29,748 nucleotides of DNA from a virus, in the IMG/VR virus record IMGVR_UViG_3300036781_000255, positions 1-29,748 of that record, one strand, 5' to 3'. The notes below the pieces were generated by a model, which was not told the DNA's origin, did no database searches, and saw nothing but the letters and a program-made list of their open reading frames with translations. The position numbers were made by a program, and so were the translations under genes. Shown piece by piece: positions 15,936 through 23,081 of this stretch. Within the stretch, counting starts at the first letter, position 1, and every line of letters starts with the position of its first letter.

Positions 15936-15971
15936 ATGTCAGATCGGCTCCTGGAACTGTCCCATTCCTGA
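15936..15971 (+). other. 11-codon leader-like frame with strong ribosome site, opposite strand
   Basis: On the plus strand, AAGGGAGGA sits eight bases before an ATG that encodes MSDRLLELSHS and stops. It overlaps the 3' end of the minus-strand helicase gene. The ribosome site is one of the best in the window, yet all neighbouring genes run the other way. It may be chance, a leader peptide, or the remnant of an inverted gene. Confidence 0.2.
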
Positions 15972-17192
15972 GACTTTAGCGAGATTGACCCGGACGCAGG
16001 CCGTCAGATGGCGCGACTTAGGCGATAGATACTGTCCTTCTTCCAGGACCCCGCTCGCCTTCCACTGCTTCAGCATCAGCTTGGCCTGTTCCTTGGTTTT
16101 GTCGGCGTCATCCATGATTACGGCGCCGGCCCAGCGGTCCTTCGACTGCGGGGAGAAGGCGTAATACTCACCATCTCCCGGACCCTGGTCGATGAGTTCC
16201 AGGATGCGAACAACCCTGGACATTGGGATGCCATCCCAGGCTGACGGCGGCTCCCACGATATCAGAGCCGCAACATGGTCACCGTTGGGGTAGGCCACAG
16301 TGCCATTATCGAGCGAGACCTGATCGAGCCTGAACCATTTCGCCTTAGCGGCGGGCGCCATGTTGCGCTTGGCGTCGTCGAGACGAACGTACTGCCAGCA
16401 GTCATCGGCCTCGATGCCGAAGGCCTGCCCCTCCGCGACATTCATCGTCGACATCAACAGGCCGACCCTGGCGCTGTCGGTCAACGCCTTGGCGCCACGA
16501 GCGGCGTCTATGCCGCCCGCGTCCCCTTTGCGCACATGATGCACCAGCAGCACCGCGCAGCCTGTAGCGCGCGCCACGCGGCGCCACGCCGCCGCTGCCT
16601 TGACCATCTGAGGGTTGCTGTTTTCCTCTAGGTTGTGACTCTCGGCGTAGGGATCGCAGATCAGCACCCCGATTTTGTTGCGCTGGATCTCTTTGATAAG
16701 CTGCTCCTCGTCGGGGAACACGATGGAGAACCCGTCATCTCCTAGCGCCGCCATGGTCAGGCTGCGCTCCTCTCCGGTGTCGAGGAATAGCCGTCCGGCG
16801 ATGTCGTCGCGCTTTATCTTGTGGCGTATCATGAGCGCCGCCAGCCTGCGCTCCAGTTCGTCCATCGGATCTTCTAGATTGAAGATGGCGGAATTGACCT
16901 GGCAGAAAATATGATCGCCCAGCACCGACTTGTTGGCCGTTAAACCCAACGCCAGCGCCATGGCATACGCCGACTTACCGGTCCCACCGGGGGCGACCAG
17001 GACCGTGACATACCCGCGTACAAGCTGTGTGCCGTAGAGCCATTGACGAGGGGGGATGGTGGATGGGTCAGGCAGCCTGGCCGGATGAAGGGTGAGCGGC
17101 GGCTTTTCCTCGACATCACCATTGACCAGCCTGGGGCGCGGCCTAGCTTCACCCCGCTCATATGCGCGCCAGGTGGCCTCATGCGTATCCAT
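15939..17192 (-). CDS. RepA-like AAA (RecA-fold) replicative helicase
   Basis: 417 residues. The ATG at 17192 is chosen because GGGAGG lies seven bases upstream; an in-frame start seven codons earlier lacks this. Walker A is APGGTGKS (67-74), Walker B is VLICDPY (176-182), and VLLVHHVRKG at about 217-226 matches the AAA_25 / RepA hexameric helicase pattern. The C-terminal about 100 residues look like a winged helix (DRWAGAVIMDD ... LMLKQWKASGVLEEG). It probably unwinds phage DNA at the origin, and the structured repeat block lies immediately downstream. Confidence 0.8.
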   Translation of the reverse strand: MDTHEATWRAYERGEARPRPRLVNGDVEEKPPLTLHPARLPDPSTIPPRQWLYGTQLVRGYVTVLVAPGGTGKSAYAMALALGLTANKSVLGDHIFCQVNSAIFNLEDPMDELERRLAALMIRHKIKRDDIAGRLFLDTGEERSLTMAALGDDGFSIVFPDEEQLIKEIQRNKIGVLICDPYAESHNLEENSNPQMVKAAAAWRRVARATGCAVLLVHHVRKGDAGGIDAARGAKALTDSARVGLLMSTMNVAEGQAFGIEADDCWQYVRLDDAKRNMAPAAKAKWFRLDQVSLDNGTVAYPNGDHVAALISWEPPSAWDGIPMSRVVRILELIDQGPGDGEYYAFSPQSKDRWAGAVIMDDADKTKEQAKLMLKQWKASGVLEEGQYLSPKSRHLTACVRVNLAKVSGMGQFQEPI

Positions 17193-17646
17193 GGCGCCGC
17201 CTCCCATAAACAACAGGCAACGAGTTGTTCACGGTGTCGACTGCTGCCTGCGTTACCTGCTCCTCTGTGAGCCAACGCCCGGACGAGCCATTTACCCCGT
17301 GCGCCTCGGCTAGAATGACATTCTTGGTCTGGTGCTCTTTGATTAGCGGATGCAGGCAATCTGCAATGCGTCGCTCGATGTCGCATCGGATGCGATAATG
17401 ATGGCTGACATGATTGGAGTAAGTCTGCCATACCCTTTGGAAGAGGCCCGCATTATCTGGGGCTTTGCTGGATGCCAGGGCCAGCGCAGCGTATGCATGA
17501 GATGGATATAGATAGTTCCGTCCAGTCGCCCTCGCCAAGCAACATGCTAGAGAATGCACGGTCTCATGATCGGGATCGGGCACTTGGGCGCGTATTCTCA
17601 GTGGCAGAGAATTGCGCGCAGCACGTCGCGCATCGACCGAGATCAT
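17179..17646 (-). CDS. Unknown protein upstream of helicase (155 aa)
   Basis: ATG at 17646 with a near-perfect AAGGAGG nine bases upstream. The protein begins MISVDARRAARNSLPLRIRA and is His/Tyr-rich in the middle (QTYSNHVSHHYRIRCDIERR). It contains four Cys but no clear zinc pattern. It overlaps the helicase start by 14 bases, so it is translated together with it. A replication accessory role is inferred only from the neighbour. Confidence 0.6.
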   Translation of the reverse strand: MISVDARRAARNSLPLRIRAQVPDPDHETVHSLACCLARATGRNYLYPSHAYAALALASSKAPDNAGLFQRVWQTYSNHVSHHYRIRCDIERRIADCLHPLIKEHQTKNVILAEAHGVNGSSGRWLTEEQVTQAAVDTVNNSLPVVYGRRRHGYA

Positions 17647-17718
17647 GAGACAAAGCCTCCTTGACCGCAGGCCCGAGGCTGCTTATGGTGGGATTTCTCA
17701 GGACCCAACATACCCAAC

Positions 17719-17775
17719 CCCAAGCTCGCGCTTGGTTATCCATAGACCGCCCGAGCATTCCAGTGCCGGGCGGTT
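17719..17775 (-). terminator. Two hairpins after the 64-residue gene, possible terminator
   Basis: ACCGCCCG / CGGGCGGT (17746-17753, 17767-17774) is an eight-base-pair stem with a 13-base loop, beginning three bases after a minus-strand stop codon. CCAAGC-TCGC-GCTTGG (17720-17735) is a second, tight hairpin. A T-rich stretch follows the first stem only in the plus direction. On the minus strand they may pause or process the message before the AAGGAGG of the next gene. Confidence 0.35.
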
Positions 17776-17777
17776 CT

Positions 17778-17972
17778 TCATTGTGGCGAGCGCTCGGAGT
17801 CAGGTCCATAGGCGATTAATGCCTCGCCCCGGTCCAGTAACCGCAACCTCGTCGTAGCGAGCCGCGCCATAATCGGATGGGCGTGCGCCGCTTGGTACTG
17901 ATACGCACAGCGTAGCTGGTCAGGTGTGAGATGGATGGCGCAGGGCCTGAAGGCCTCCGGATCATCGATCAT
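17778..17972 (-). CDS. Small unknown protein (64 aa)
   Basis: Starts MIDDPEAFRPCAIHLTPDQL with an ATGA overlap to the zinc-ribbon gene; longer in-frame starts upstream run antisense-like through that gene. It is helical, with RCAYQYQAAHAHPIMARLATTRLRL in two pieces across the middle. No known motif. Translation is supported by coupling on its 5' side. Confidence 0.5.
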   Translation of the reverse strand: MIDDPEAFRPCAIHLTPDQLRCAYQYQAAHAHPIMARLATTRLRLLDRGEALIAYGPDSERSPQ

Positions 17973-18139
17973 GCTGCCTTCTCCCCCACCCAGCACTCCA
18001 TGCACTTGCACCGCACCGGCTCGCCGCGCTTGAGCAGGAACAAGTCCCGCACCTCGTCGTCGCCCGGCGCGAACGCGACGATGTCCTTCGATCCGCATTC
18101 GTCGCAGCGCAGGTCGGCGATGCGGATGTCCATCATCAT
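17969..18139 (-). CDS. 56-residue zinc-ribbon protein
   Basis: Starts MMMDIRIADLRCDECGSKDI, ATG at 18139 overlapping the methyltransferase stop (ATGA). Cys12-x2-Cys15 and Cys44-x-Cys46-x2-Cys49 make a zinc-ribbon pattern, with the pairs about 30 residues apart. Such tiny ribbons in phages act as transcription or DNA-modification accessories. Here it is coupled to a DNA methyltransferase on one side and an unknown protein on the other. Confidence 0.6.
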   Translation of the reverse strand: MMMDIRIADLRCDECGSKDIVAFAPGDDEVRDLFLLKRGEPVRCKCMECWVGEKAA

Positions 18140-19218
18140 GCCATCACCACATCAGCAAACAGTGGTGCATCGCCAACTATTCGTTCATGAGCCTGATCGG
18201 TATATTGGTCAGTGTTTAATTCGATCAGCACAGAATGGCGCTGGTGAATGTCAGCAGCCAGTCCAGTGGTGCCCGCCCCGCCGAACGGGTCTAGCACCGT
18301 ATCGCCGATGCGCGAGCCGGCCAGGATGCAGCGTGCCGCCAGGTCAATCGGCATGGTGGCGAAGTGGGCGCCTTTGTATGGCTTGGGCGTGATCGTCCAG
18401 ACATTGCGGGCGTTACGTTTGCCGTCCGCGCGGTTGCCCGCCCGACCTTTGACCATACCGAAGTCAACGAATCCATCTGTTCCGCCAGTATCCCGACGCT
18501 TGCCGGTTGATTCGGCTTGTTCCATAATCGCATCCGCATCATAGAAATAGCGATCCGACTTCGCCAACAGGAACACCATTTCGTAAGCCGAAGTCGGCCG
18601 GTCCCGCACGCTTTCCGGCATCGGGTTGGGTTTGTGCCAGATGATCGCCGAGCGCAGCCACCAACCGTCAGCTTGCAGCGCGAACGCTACGCGCCAGGGG
18701 ATACCGAGCAAGTCTTTGGGTTTTATGCCTTCGCCCGTGGTGTTTGGACGGTCAAAGCCGCCACCTGCCAGCGCGTAGCCTTGCGTCCGCCGCCCGTCGC
18801 TGCCGCCCACATTTGCATACGAGTCGCCCAAATTCAGCCACAGCGTTCCATCGTCGCGCAGCAGCCGGCGCACGCCGCGGAACACGTCCACCAACCGCGC
18901 CACGTATTCGTCGGGCTCCTGTTCAAGGCCGATCTGGCGGTCTACACGGCGGGCGCCGCAGTGGCCGCAAACGTCTTTGAACCCTTCCTGCAGGTGCCCG
19001 GTGGTTTTCTTGCCGCCGCCAAGAGTGCTTTTGCTGATTGCCCCCGCTTCGTCCTGCACCTTCTTGTGGTCACAGTCGGCGCTGCCGCCTTCCCACTCCG
19101 CGGTCCCATAGTCCCGCAATCCGTAATACGGCGGGCTGGTGACGCAGCACTGCACCGACGCATCGGGCAGTGTGCGCATTATCTCGCGGCAGTCGCCATG
19201 TAGGATCCGGGTGATCAC
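18136..19218 (-). CDS. DNA methyltransferase (TSPPY type) with cysteine-rich insertion
   Basis: 360 residues from a GTG at 19218 that overlaps the GcrA-like stop (GTGA); a longer frame start lies inside that gene and is rejected. TSPPY (27-31) is motif IV and DPFGGAGTT near residue 310 is the SAM-binding motif, in beta-class order. An insertion at about 48-90 carries CDH and CGHC groups, a likely zinc site. It probably makes N4-methylcytosine or N6-methyladenine. Coupling to a GcrA-like activator suggests methylation-linked transcription control. Confidence 0.8.
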   Translation of the reverse strand: MITRILHGDCREIMRTLPDASVQCCVTSPPYYGLRDYGTAEWEGGSADCDHKKVQDEAGAISKSTLGGGKKTTGHLQEGFKDVCGHCGARRVDRQIGLEQEPDEYVARLVDVFRGVRRLLRDDGTLWLNLGDSYANVGGSDGRRTQGYALAGGGFDRPNTTGEGIKPKDLLGIPWRVAFALQADGWWLRSAIIWHKPNPMPESVRDRPTSAYEMVFLLAKSDRYFYDADAIMEQAESTGKRRDTGGTDGFVDFGMVKGRAGNRADGKRNARNVWTITPKPYKGAHFATMPIDLAARCILAGSRIGDTVLDPFGGAGTTGLAADIHQRHSVLIELNTDQYTDQAHERIVGDAPLFADVVMA

Positions 19219-19706
19219 CCCACTTCCACCGACCGGCTGCGCGGCGCATACGCGAGCTTGCGACACTCCGGGCAATACGGCTGTCCCCGCTCCGCCGGCT
19301 CGCAACAGAACCTAAAATCCCGCGTTCCTGGTTCACCGATCGGCCAGCAGCATTCGGAATCTTTCCGAATCGCAGGCTTATCGGCCGGCGGTGATGAAGG
19401 CCGGCGAACGACTGGCATGATCGCCTCCCGCTTGAACGGCTCCTCGGCAATGGCCCGCAGCGATGCGAGCGCTGGTAGAACCGATGCGGCGCGGTCCTGC
19501 GCAACGAACGGCACGATCCGCGTATCTGGGCTGACCGGCAGCCGCGCAGTGGGGGACGCAATCAGCTTTGGTAGATGAAGCCTGTGCGCCCGCCCTACGA
19601 CCGAACACTTGGATCGGCCGTCTAAATATTCTCCGATCTTGGATGCCGAGATTTTCCCCCAATTATCGCGGAGGAACAGGTCGTCGCGCTCGGACCATTC
19701 TTTCAT
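19215..19706 (-). CDS. GcrA-family transcription regulator
   Basis: 163 residues; the ATG at 19706 overlaps the previous stop (ATGA) and follows a GGGGGG tract. The N-terminal 48 residues (EWSERDDLFLRDNWGKISAS, then IGEYLDGRSKCSVVGRAHRL) are the GcrA DNA-binding homeodomain-like fold. The C-terminal end (CCWPIGEPGTRDFRFC, PYCPECRKLAYAP) is the GcrA sigma-binding and cysteine-bearing tail. In Caulobacter, GcrA activates promoters carrying methylated GANTC with sigma-70. A phage copy next to a methyltransferase may redirect that control. Confidence 0.85.
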   Translation of the reverse strand: MKEWSERDDLFLRDNWGKISASKIGEYLDGRSKCSVVGRAHRLHLPKLIASPTARLPVSPDTRIVPFVAQDRAASVLPALASLRAIAEEPFKREAIMPVVRRPSSPPADKPAIRKDSECCWPIGEPGTRDFRFCCEPAERGQPYCPECRKLAYAPRSRSVEVG

Positions 19707-20206
19707 AGCAAAATCCCCCCAGGTTCGCGCTCCGGTACTTTCCGGATTGCGCGCAGCTTCAATGTCGTTGGTGCGGTCGTCGTCTTGGTCGACGCCTTGC
19801 GGATCTTGGCCAGGACATGCTCGTCGGCGATCTGCGCGACGGTGCGCCAGTTGCCGTACAGCGGCACGCCGAAGCGTTCGCATTGCTGGCCATACATCGT
19901 GACGGAATTGGCCCAGGCGGATCGGTGACCGAGGTCGTTCAGGCGCATCAGCAATTCTGACTGCTGGCTGTCCTCAGGCAGTCTGATGCCTGGAGCCTTC
20001 AGCTCGACCCGGAATGTGCGCCCGCCTTCGAGCAGCAACTCAGTATCCGGCCAGCCGCGGCGAATGCCACGACGCGATTGGAAGATATGATCGTTGGGCG
20101 TCTTGGGCGCTGCCCGGTCGTGCGACGCAAACTCGTGCGGCACTGCAACGCACCGTCTGCAAAAAACCCGCACCGCCTCTTGGAGTTTATGTTCCCTGAG
20201 TACCAT
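19703..20206 (-). CDS. VRR-NUC domain nuclease
   Basis: 167 residues, ATG at 20206. IRRGWPD (48-54), RVELK (66-70) and QQSELLMRLNDLGH (81-94) are the conserved elements of the VRR-NUC PD-(D/E)XK family: Asp54, Glu68 and Lys70 form the catalytic set. These stand-alone phage nucleases are thought to cut branched DNA in replication or packaging. The C-terminal 45 residues are basic and less conserved. Coupled by ATGA to the GcrA homologue. Confidence 0.8.
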   Translation of the reverse strand: MVLREHKLQEAVRVFCRRCVAVPHEFASHDRAAPKTPNDHIFQSRRGIRRGWPDTELLLEGGRTFRVELKAPGIRLPEDSQQSELLMRLNDLGHRSAWANSVTMYGQQCERFGVPLYGNWRTVAQIADEHVLAKIRKASTKTTTAPTTLKLRAIRKVPEREPGGILL

Positions 20207-20215
20207 GTGAGTTAT

Positions 20216-20497
20216 TCACGTGTTGACTTTAATACACACATGTCCCAGTCTTGGGACTGGTTGCGGCTCCGCAACACGCCGGGTGCTGTCAAAGGAGGGA
20301 GCTTGCTGGTTCTCGTCATGGTCGCGGATGAAGTCGCGAGCCTTGTCGATATTCCTCGCGGTCACATTGCCGCCCTTACGCAACCTGAAGACGAACTGCT
20401 CGTCGTTCAGGACTCTTTTCCCGAACCCGGACGCCGACATCTGCGCTCGCTGAAGGAACGCTTCGACTTCCGAGAGGACCTGGTCTGTGAGTGACAT
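20216..20497 (-). CDS. Small HTH (Cro-like) DNA-binding protein
   Basis: 93 residues, ATG at 20497. The first 60 residues (LSEVEAFLQRAQMSASGFGK, then RVLNDEQFVFRLRKGG) match a helix-turn-helix family common in alphaproteobacterial phages, in which FGK-x-LND-x2-FV is the turn and recognition region. The C-terminal 30 residues look unstructured. It is the first gene of the leftward operon, only three or so bases after the predicted transcription start, so it is probably leaderless. A Cro-like or early-regulator role is inferred. Confidence 0.7.
   Translation of the reverse strand: MSLTDQVLSEVEAFLQRAQMSASGFGKRVLNDEQFVFRLRKGGNVTARNIDKARDFIRDHDENQQAPSFDSTRRVAEPQPVPRLGHVCIKVNT
20223..20242 (+). 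promoter_or_regulatory. Copy of the 20-nt motif also found upstream of virB1
   Basis: TTGACTTTAATACACACATG differs at three positions of twenty from the copy at 24907-24926. It spans the 3' end of the small HTH gene and lies 17-36 bases upstream of the VRR-NUC start. The orientation is opposite to that gene. It may be an operator, or a promoter for rightward antisense transcription toward the XRE gene. Confidence 0.45.
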
Positions 20498-20506
20498 GGG
20501 GCCGCG

Positions 20507-20535
20507 AGACTATTGGGAACTATCCCAACACGCAA
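20507..20535 (-). promoter_or_regulatory. Candidate leftward promoter with operator in its spacer
   Basis: The minus strand reads TTGCGT, 17 bases, TAGTCT. The spacer is filled by the palindrome TTGGGAACTATCCCAA (20513-20528; six-base arms, four-base centre). The hexamers are weak, but the geometry equals that of the rightward promoter at 21013-21040. A repressor dimer bound here would block the leftward operon. Confidence 0.55.
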
Positions 20536-20588
20536 GCGGAAAGATCGTTGCAGCCGCCGCGGCTACGTGTGTGGGATTATTACCAGAC

Positions 20589-20987
20589 ATGTCAGACCAG
20601 CGGCTCGCCCCCAGCGTCAGCCATCTTGTGCGAGCTATTTTCTCACGGATGGTGCGTCTTGGCCTTACTCCAGCCTCGCTCGCCGCCAAGACGGGGCGGA
20701 ACGCGACCTATTTCCGTGACCTCTTTCAGGGCCGTTCACGCGCACCGAGCGCCCAGTATCTGCCAGCTATAGCCGCAGCCTTGGAATGCGAAGTGGCGGA
20801 TTTACTACACCCAAGGGAACCCGGCAGTGAGCCAGGCGCCCGTGGCGATGTATATGAGCTGGAGGAGATCGCGTTGATCGGCTTTTGGCGGGTCCTGAGC
20901 GACGCCGGCAGGCGCCGCGTCATGCGTGCGATCATCCGAGAGGCCGACAAAGCGGCCAGGGGCGAACCCGAGGGCGTCGACAGCTAA
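20589..20987 (+). CDS. XRE-family regulator, likely phage repressor
   Basis: 132 residues from the ATG at 20589. The frame is open back to 20487, but an earlier start would include the leftward operator, so I prefer 20589. Residues about 8-62 (IFSRMVRLGLTPASLAAKTG, then RNATYFRDLFQGRSRAPSAQ) are a Cro/C1-type helix-turn-helix. The C-terminal half is a helical domain without the LexA-like Ser-Lys peptidase motif, so RecA-driven self-cleavage is not expected. It lies between two matching operators, the position of a CI-type repressor. Confidence 0.7.
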   Translation: MSDQRLAPSVSHLVRAIFSRMVRLGLTPASLAAKTGRNATYFRDLFQGRSRAPSAQYLPAIAAALECEVADLLHPREPGSEPGARGDVYELEEIALIGFWRVLSDAGRRRVMRAIIREADKAARGEPEGVDS

Positions 20988-20998
20988 ACCCGGAAATA

Positions 20999-21040
20999 TC
21001 CCAACTTCGTTGTTGACTTTGGGAGAAATCCCAGGGTAAT
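20999..21040 (+). promoter_or_regulatory. Candidate rightward promoter with operator in its spacer
   Basis: TTGACT (21013-21018) and GGTAAT (21035-21040) are 16 bases apart, and the spacer is exactly TTGGGA-GAAA-TCCCAG (21019-21034), the same 6-4-6 palindrome as at 20513-20528. An extra half-site TCCCAA lies at 20999-21004. The promoter would drive the recombination genes and stands 35 bases upstream of the first rightward gene. Confidence 0.6.
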
Positions 21041-21074
21041 CTCCCTCCAGTGAACGATCTGGAGGCGCTGGCAA

Positions 21075-21512
21075 ATGGTTTTCGTCCCCGGACATTCTTC
21101 TTCCCCCGTTCGAGAGGTTCCTACCGGTCGTTATGCTGCCCCTCGGGGAAGGCTAGGCGCCGAAAAGTGCGTTAGCGATCCGTCAAATGACAGTTGTGCG
21201 ACTGCCGGCAACCACACGTCAATGCCGTCGTCGCTTGCAATCGCGGATTGCTCGGACGACGCGCTATTCGATCCATATCAGCCAGCAAGGCTGCCCTATG
21301 ATCTGAGCAACCCATTCGATCGCACGAGCCTGGCGACCGGCATCCAGCGCCAGATCGACCGAAGTGAGGACTACCTGTCGCTAGCGCTATGCCTGTTCAG
21401 CGATGGGCGGATGTCCCGCGAGGACTATTCGACCCGAACCGAGAGAGCGGCGGCGCAACTGCGCCATTGCCGCCACGCGCTGCTCCGTCTCGGCGAGATC
21501 GGGAGCTACTGA
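21075..21512 (+). CDS. Unknown early protein (145 aa)
   Basis: The ATG at 21075 is chosen because GGAGG lies nine bases upstream; a shorter protein from 21219 (97 residues) is possible since the first 48 residues have poor coding character. The second half (DPYQPARLPYDLSNPFDRTS, then ATGIQRQIDRSEDYLSLALC) is convincing, mostly helical and charged. No known domain. First gene of the rightward early operon. Confidence 0.5.
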   Translation: MVFVPGHSSSPVREVPTGRYAAPRGRLGAEKCVSDPSNDSCATAGNHTSMPSSLAIADCSDDALFDPYQPARLPYDLSNPFDRTSLATGIQRQIDRSEDYLSLALCLFSDGRMSREDYSTRTERAAAQLRHCRHALLRLGEIGSY

Positions 21513-21513
21513 C

Positions 21514-21723
21514 GTGAGCTTCGATCCGAAAGTCTACGAACTCGCCGAATACTACGCGGACGGGAATGTCCGGGAATTCGACAAGATCGCGCTCGCCCAG
21601 GAGATCCAGGACACCGTCGAGGCTTTCCTGATTGCTACCGGCGCCCTGCCGCAGTGGATGCGGTGGGCCGAGGAGCCGAAGCCTCTGGTCAGTTGGAAGC
21701 GAGCGGCTGGAGGCCGGGCGTGA
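21514..21723 (+). CDS. Small unknown early protein (69 aa)
   Basis: GTG at 21514 one base after the previous stop, encoding MSFDPKVYELAEYYADGNVR and on to a basic end. It is acidic and helical, with a Trp-rich patch (PQWMRWAEEPKP). It is coupled by GTGA to the next gene. Function unknown. Confidence 0.55.
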   Translation: MSFDPKVYELAEYYADGNVREFDKIALAQEIQDTVEAFLIATGALPQWMRWAEEPKPLVSWKRAAGGRA

Positions 21724-21902
21724 CTTGGCTGACATTCAAGACGCCGCGCACCGACGGCCGCGATGACGAGGCTGTGCGACGCATCATTTCCCACGCGCTG
21801 CTGTGGGGCCGCGGCTCTTATGAGGCCCCGGATAAGTGGGCAGCCGCCATCCTCAAGCGCCTGGACTTTGAGGGCTACGAAGTAATGCCGAAAAAACGCT
21901 AG
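21720..21902 (+). CDS. Small unknown early protein (60 aa)
   Basis: GTG at 21720 overlaps the previous TGA. The protein starts MTWLTFKTPRTDGRDDEAVR and ends in a basic PKKR. The middle (IISHALLWGRGSYEAPDKW) looks like a short folded helix pair. No recognised motif. Confidence 0.55.
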   Translation: MTWLTFKTPRTDGRDDEAVRRIISHALLWGRGSYEAPDKWAAAILKRLDFEGYEVMPKKR

Positions 21903-21915
21903 GAGAAACACATAC

Positions 21916-22176
21916 ATGCCACGTCAATTCGTACTTGAGTGCCTCGTTGATCTGCCGCCCGATGCCTTCGATCAGGCCGAGATCATCGCCAAGATCAAGG
22001 CCCCATGGGCCACGCTGGTCGAGGCACTGAACGACAGCTCCGTCAACTTCCAGCAGAAGTCCGAGATCATGGAGGTGCGCGCCAAGCCTGCCACAGGCGC
22101 CAAGCGCGGGCGCAAGCCGAAGGCCCAGCCTGCTCCAGCGCTCGCCTTCGCGCCGCCCCCAGAGGCCGCGGAATGA
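21916..22176 (+). CDS. Small unknown early protein with basic Ala/Pro-rich tail (86 aa)
   Basis: ATG at 21916 with AGGAGAAA ten bases upstream. Residues 1-55 form an alpha/beta fold (MPRQFVLECLVDLPPDAFDQ), followed by a KRGRKPKAQ segment like an AT-hook and an Ala/Pro tail. It may bind DNA as a partner of the nuclease whose start overlaps its stop (ATGA), but this is inference. Confidence 0.55.
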   Translation: MPRQFVLECLVDLPPDAFDQAEIIAKIKAPWATLVEALNDSSVNFQQKSEIMEVRAKPATGAKRGRKPKAQPAPALAFAPPPEAAE

Positions 22177-23081
22177 AGATCAGCGCGCCCGGCGTCTACT
22201 CGATGCCTTCGGCCGAATACCACAGCGATTGCTGTGACGGGCCGTCGCTCAGCAGCACGGGCGCGCGCACTCTCGTGCGTCAATGCCCTGCTGCCTACAA
22301 GTGGGAAAAGGCCAATCCTCCCGTCAAGTTGGAATTCGAGATCGGCAACGCCACACACCTCCTGGTGCTGGAGCCGCATCTTTTCGAGCAGGCGGTGCGC
22401 CGCATTGCCTATGACGACTATCGCACCAAGGCCGCGCAGGAGGCGCGCGATGAGGCTCGTGCCGCAGGGCTGATCCCATTGCTGCCAAAGCAGCAGGAGC
22501 AGGTAGACGGCATGCGGTCGTCGCTGCTCGGCGATCCAATCGCTCAGTTCGCACTATCTGGCGGGTTTGAAGTCGAGCAGTCGATGTTCGCGCGTGATCC
22601 AGAGTTTGACGGGTCCTGGGTGAAGTGCCGGCCCGATGTCAGGCCGAAGTCACGTCGGTATCTCGCCGACCTGAAAACGACATCCAATGCAGACCCGGAA
22701 GCCTTCTCAAGAGCGATCTTCGATTACGGCTACCACCAACAGGCGGCCTGGTATCGCTGGGTCGTCGATCTGGTTCTCGGATACCGCGCCAAGGACTTCT
22801 ACTTCCTGGTCGTATGCAAGCAGCCGCCGTATCTGGTCACCACCATCCGCCTAGACGATGAGGCGATCGGCTGGGGCGAGATCCTGAACCGCCGCGCCCG
22901 TGGCGTCTTTGCCTGGTGTCTGCGCCACGACGAGTGGCCGTCCTATCGGCCAGTGCTTCACGAGCCGCCTGCCGCGTTCAACGTGGGCCTGCCTGGGTGG
23001 GCGGTGCGTGAATACCAACGCCGACACGAGGAGGGGGAGTTCGAACCCCCGCCAATGGAACCGGAGGAAATGGCAGCATGA
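22173..23081 (+). CDS. PD-(D/E)XK exonuclease, RecE/YqaJ-like
   Basis: 302 residues from the ATG at 22173 (ATGA overlap); a longer frame from 22005 is antisense-like and rejected. FEIGNATHLLVLEP (55-68), RPD (153-155), YLADLKT (163-169) and YHQQAAWY (187-194) give the motif set of phage RecB-family exonucleases: Asp155, Asp166, Lys168 and the Gln pair. It degrades one strand of duplex DNA so that the partner protein can anneal. The next gene encodes the likely partner. Confidence 0.8.
   Translation: MKISAPGVYSMPSAEYHSDCCDGPSLSSTGARTLVRQCPAAYKWEKANPPVKLEFEIGNATHLLVLEPHLFEQAVRRIAYDDYRTKAAQEARDEARAAGLIPLLPKQQEQVDGMRSSLLGDPIAQFALSGGFEVEQSMFARDPEFDGSWVKCRPDVRPKSRRYLADLKTTSNADPEAFSRAIFDYGYHQQAAWYRWVVDLVLGYRAKDFYFLVVCKQPPYLVTTIRLDDEAIGWGEILNRRARGVFAWCLRHDEWPSYRPVLHEPPAAFNVGLPGWAVREYQRRHEEGEFEPPPMEPEEMAA

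Larger units (their letters stand above)
15657..15938. other. 282-bp structured non-coding block, candidate origin or structured RNA
   Basis: Contains a 110-nt imperfect inverted structure (15721-15830), a GGGGA / TCCCC hairpin (15831-15845), a CTGCGGA / TCCGCAG pair (15863-15869, 15887-15893), and three copies of AGAAGTCCGCA (15882-15892 and 15901-15911 direct, 15801-15811 inverted). It lies directly downstream of the AAA helicase gene. Frames through it have no coding character. Iteron-like repeats plus foldback structure next to a replicative helicase suggest an origin of replication. A regulatory RNA leader is the alternative. Confidence 0.5.

Noticed and set aside
15605-15937. 110-codon minus-strand frame across the structured block
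   Set aside because: It reads through the inverted repeats and the start of the next gene; the sequence is better explained as non-coding repeats.
20242-20257. Palindrome GTCCCA-GTCT-TGGGAC as a third repressor operator
   Set aside because: The half-sites are in the reverse order to those of the two accepted operators, and it lies in the coding end of the small HTH gene with no fitting promoter.
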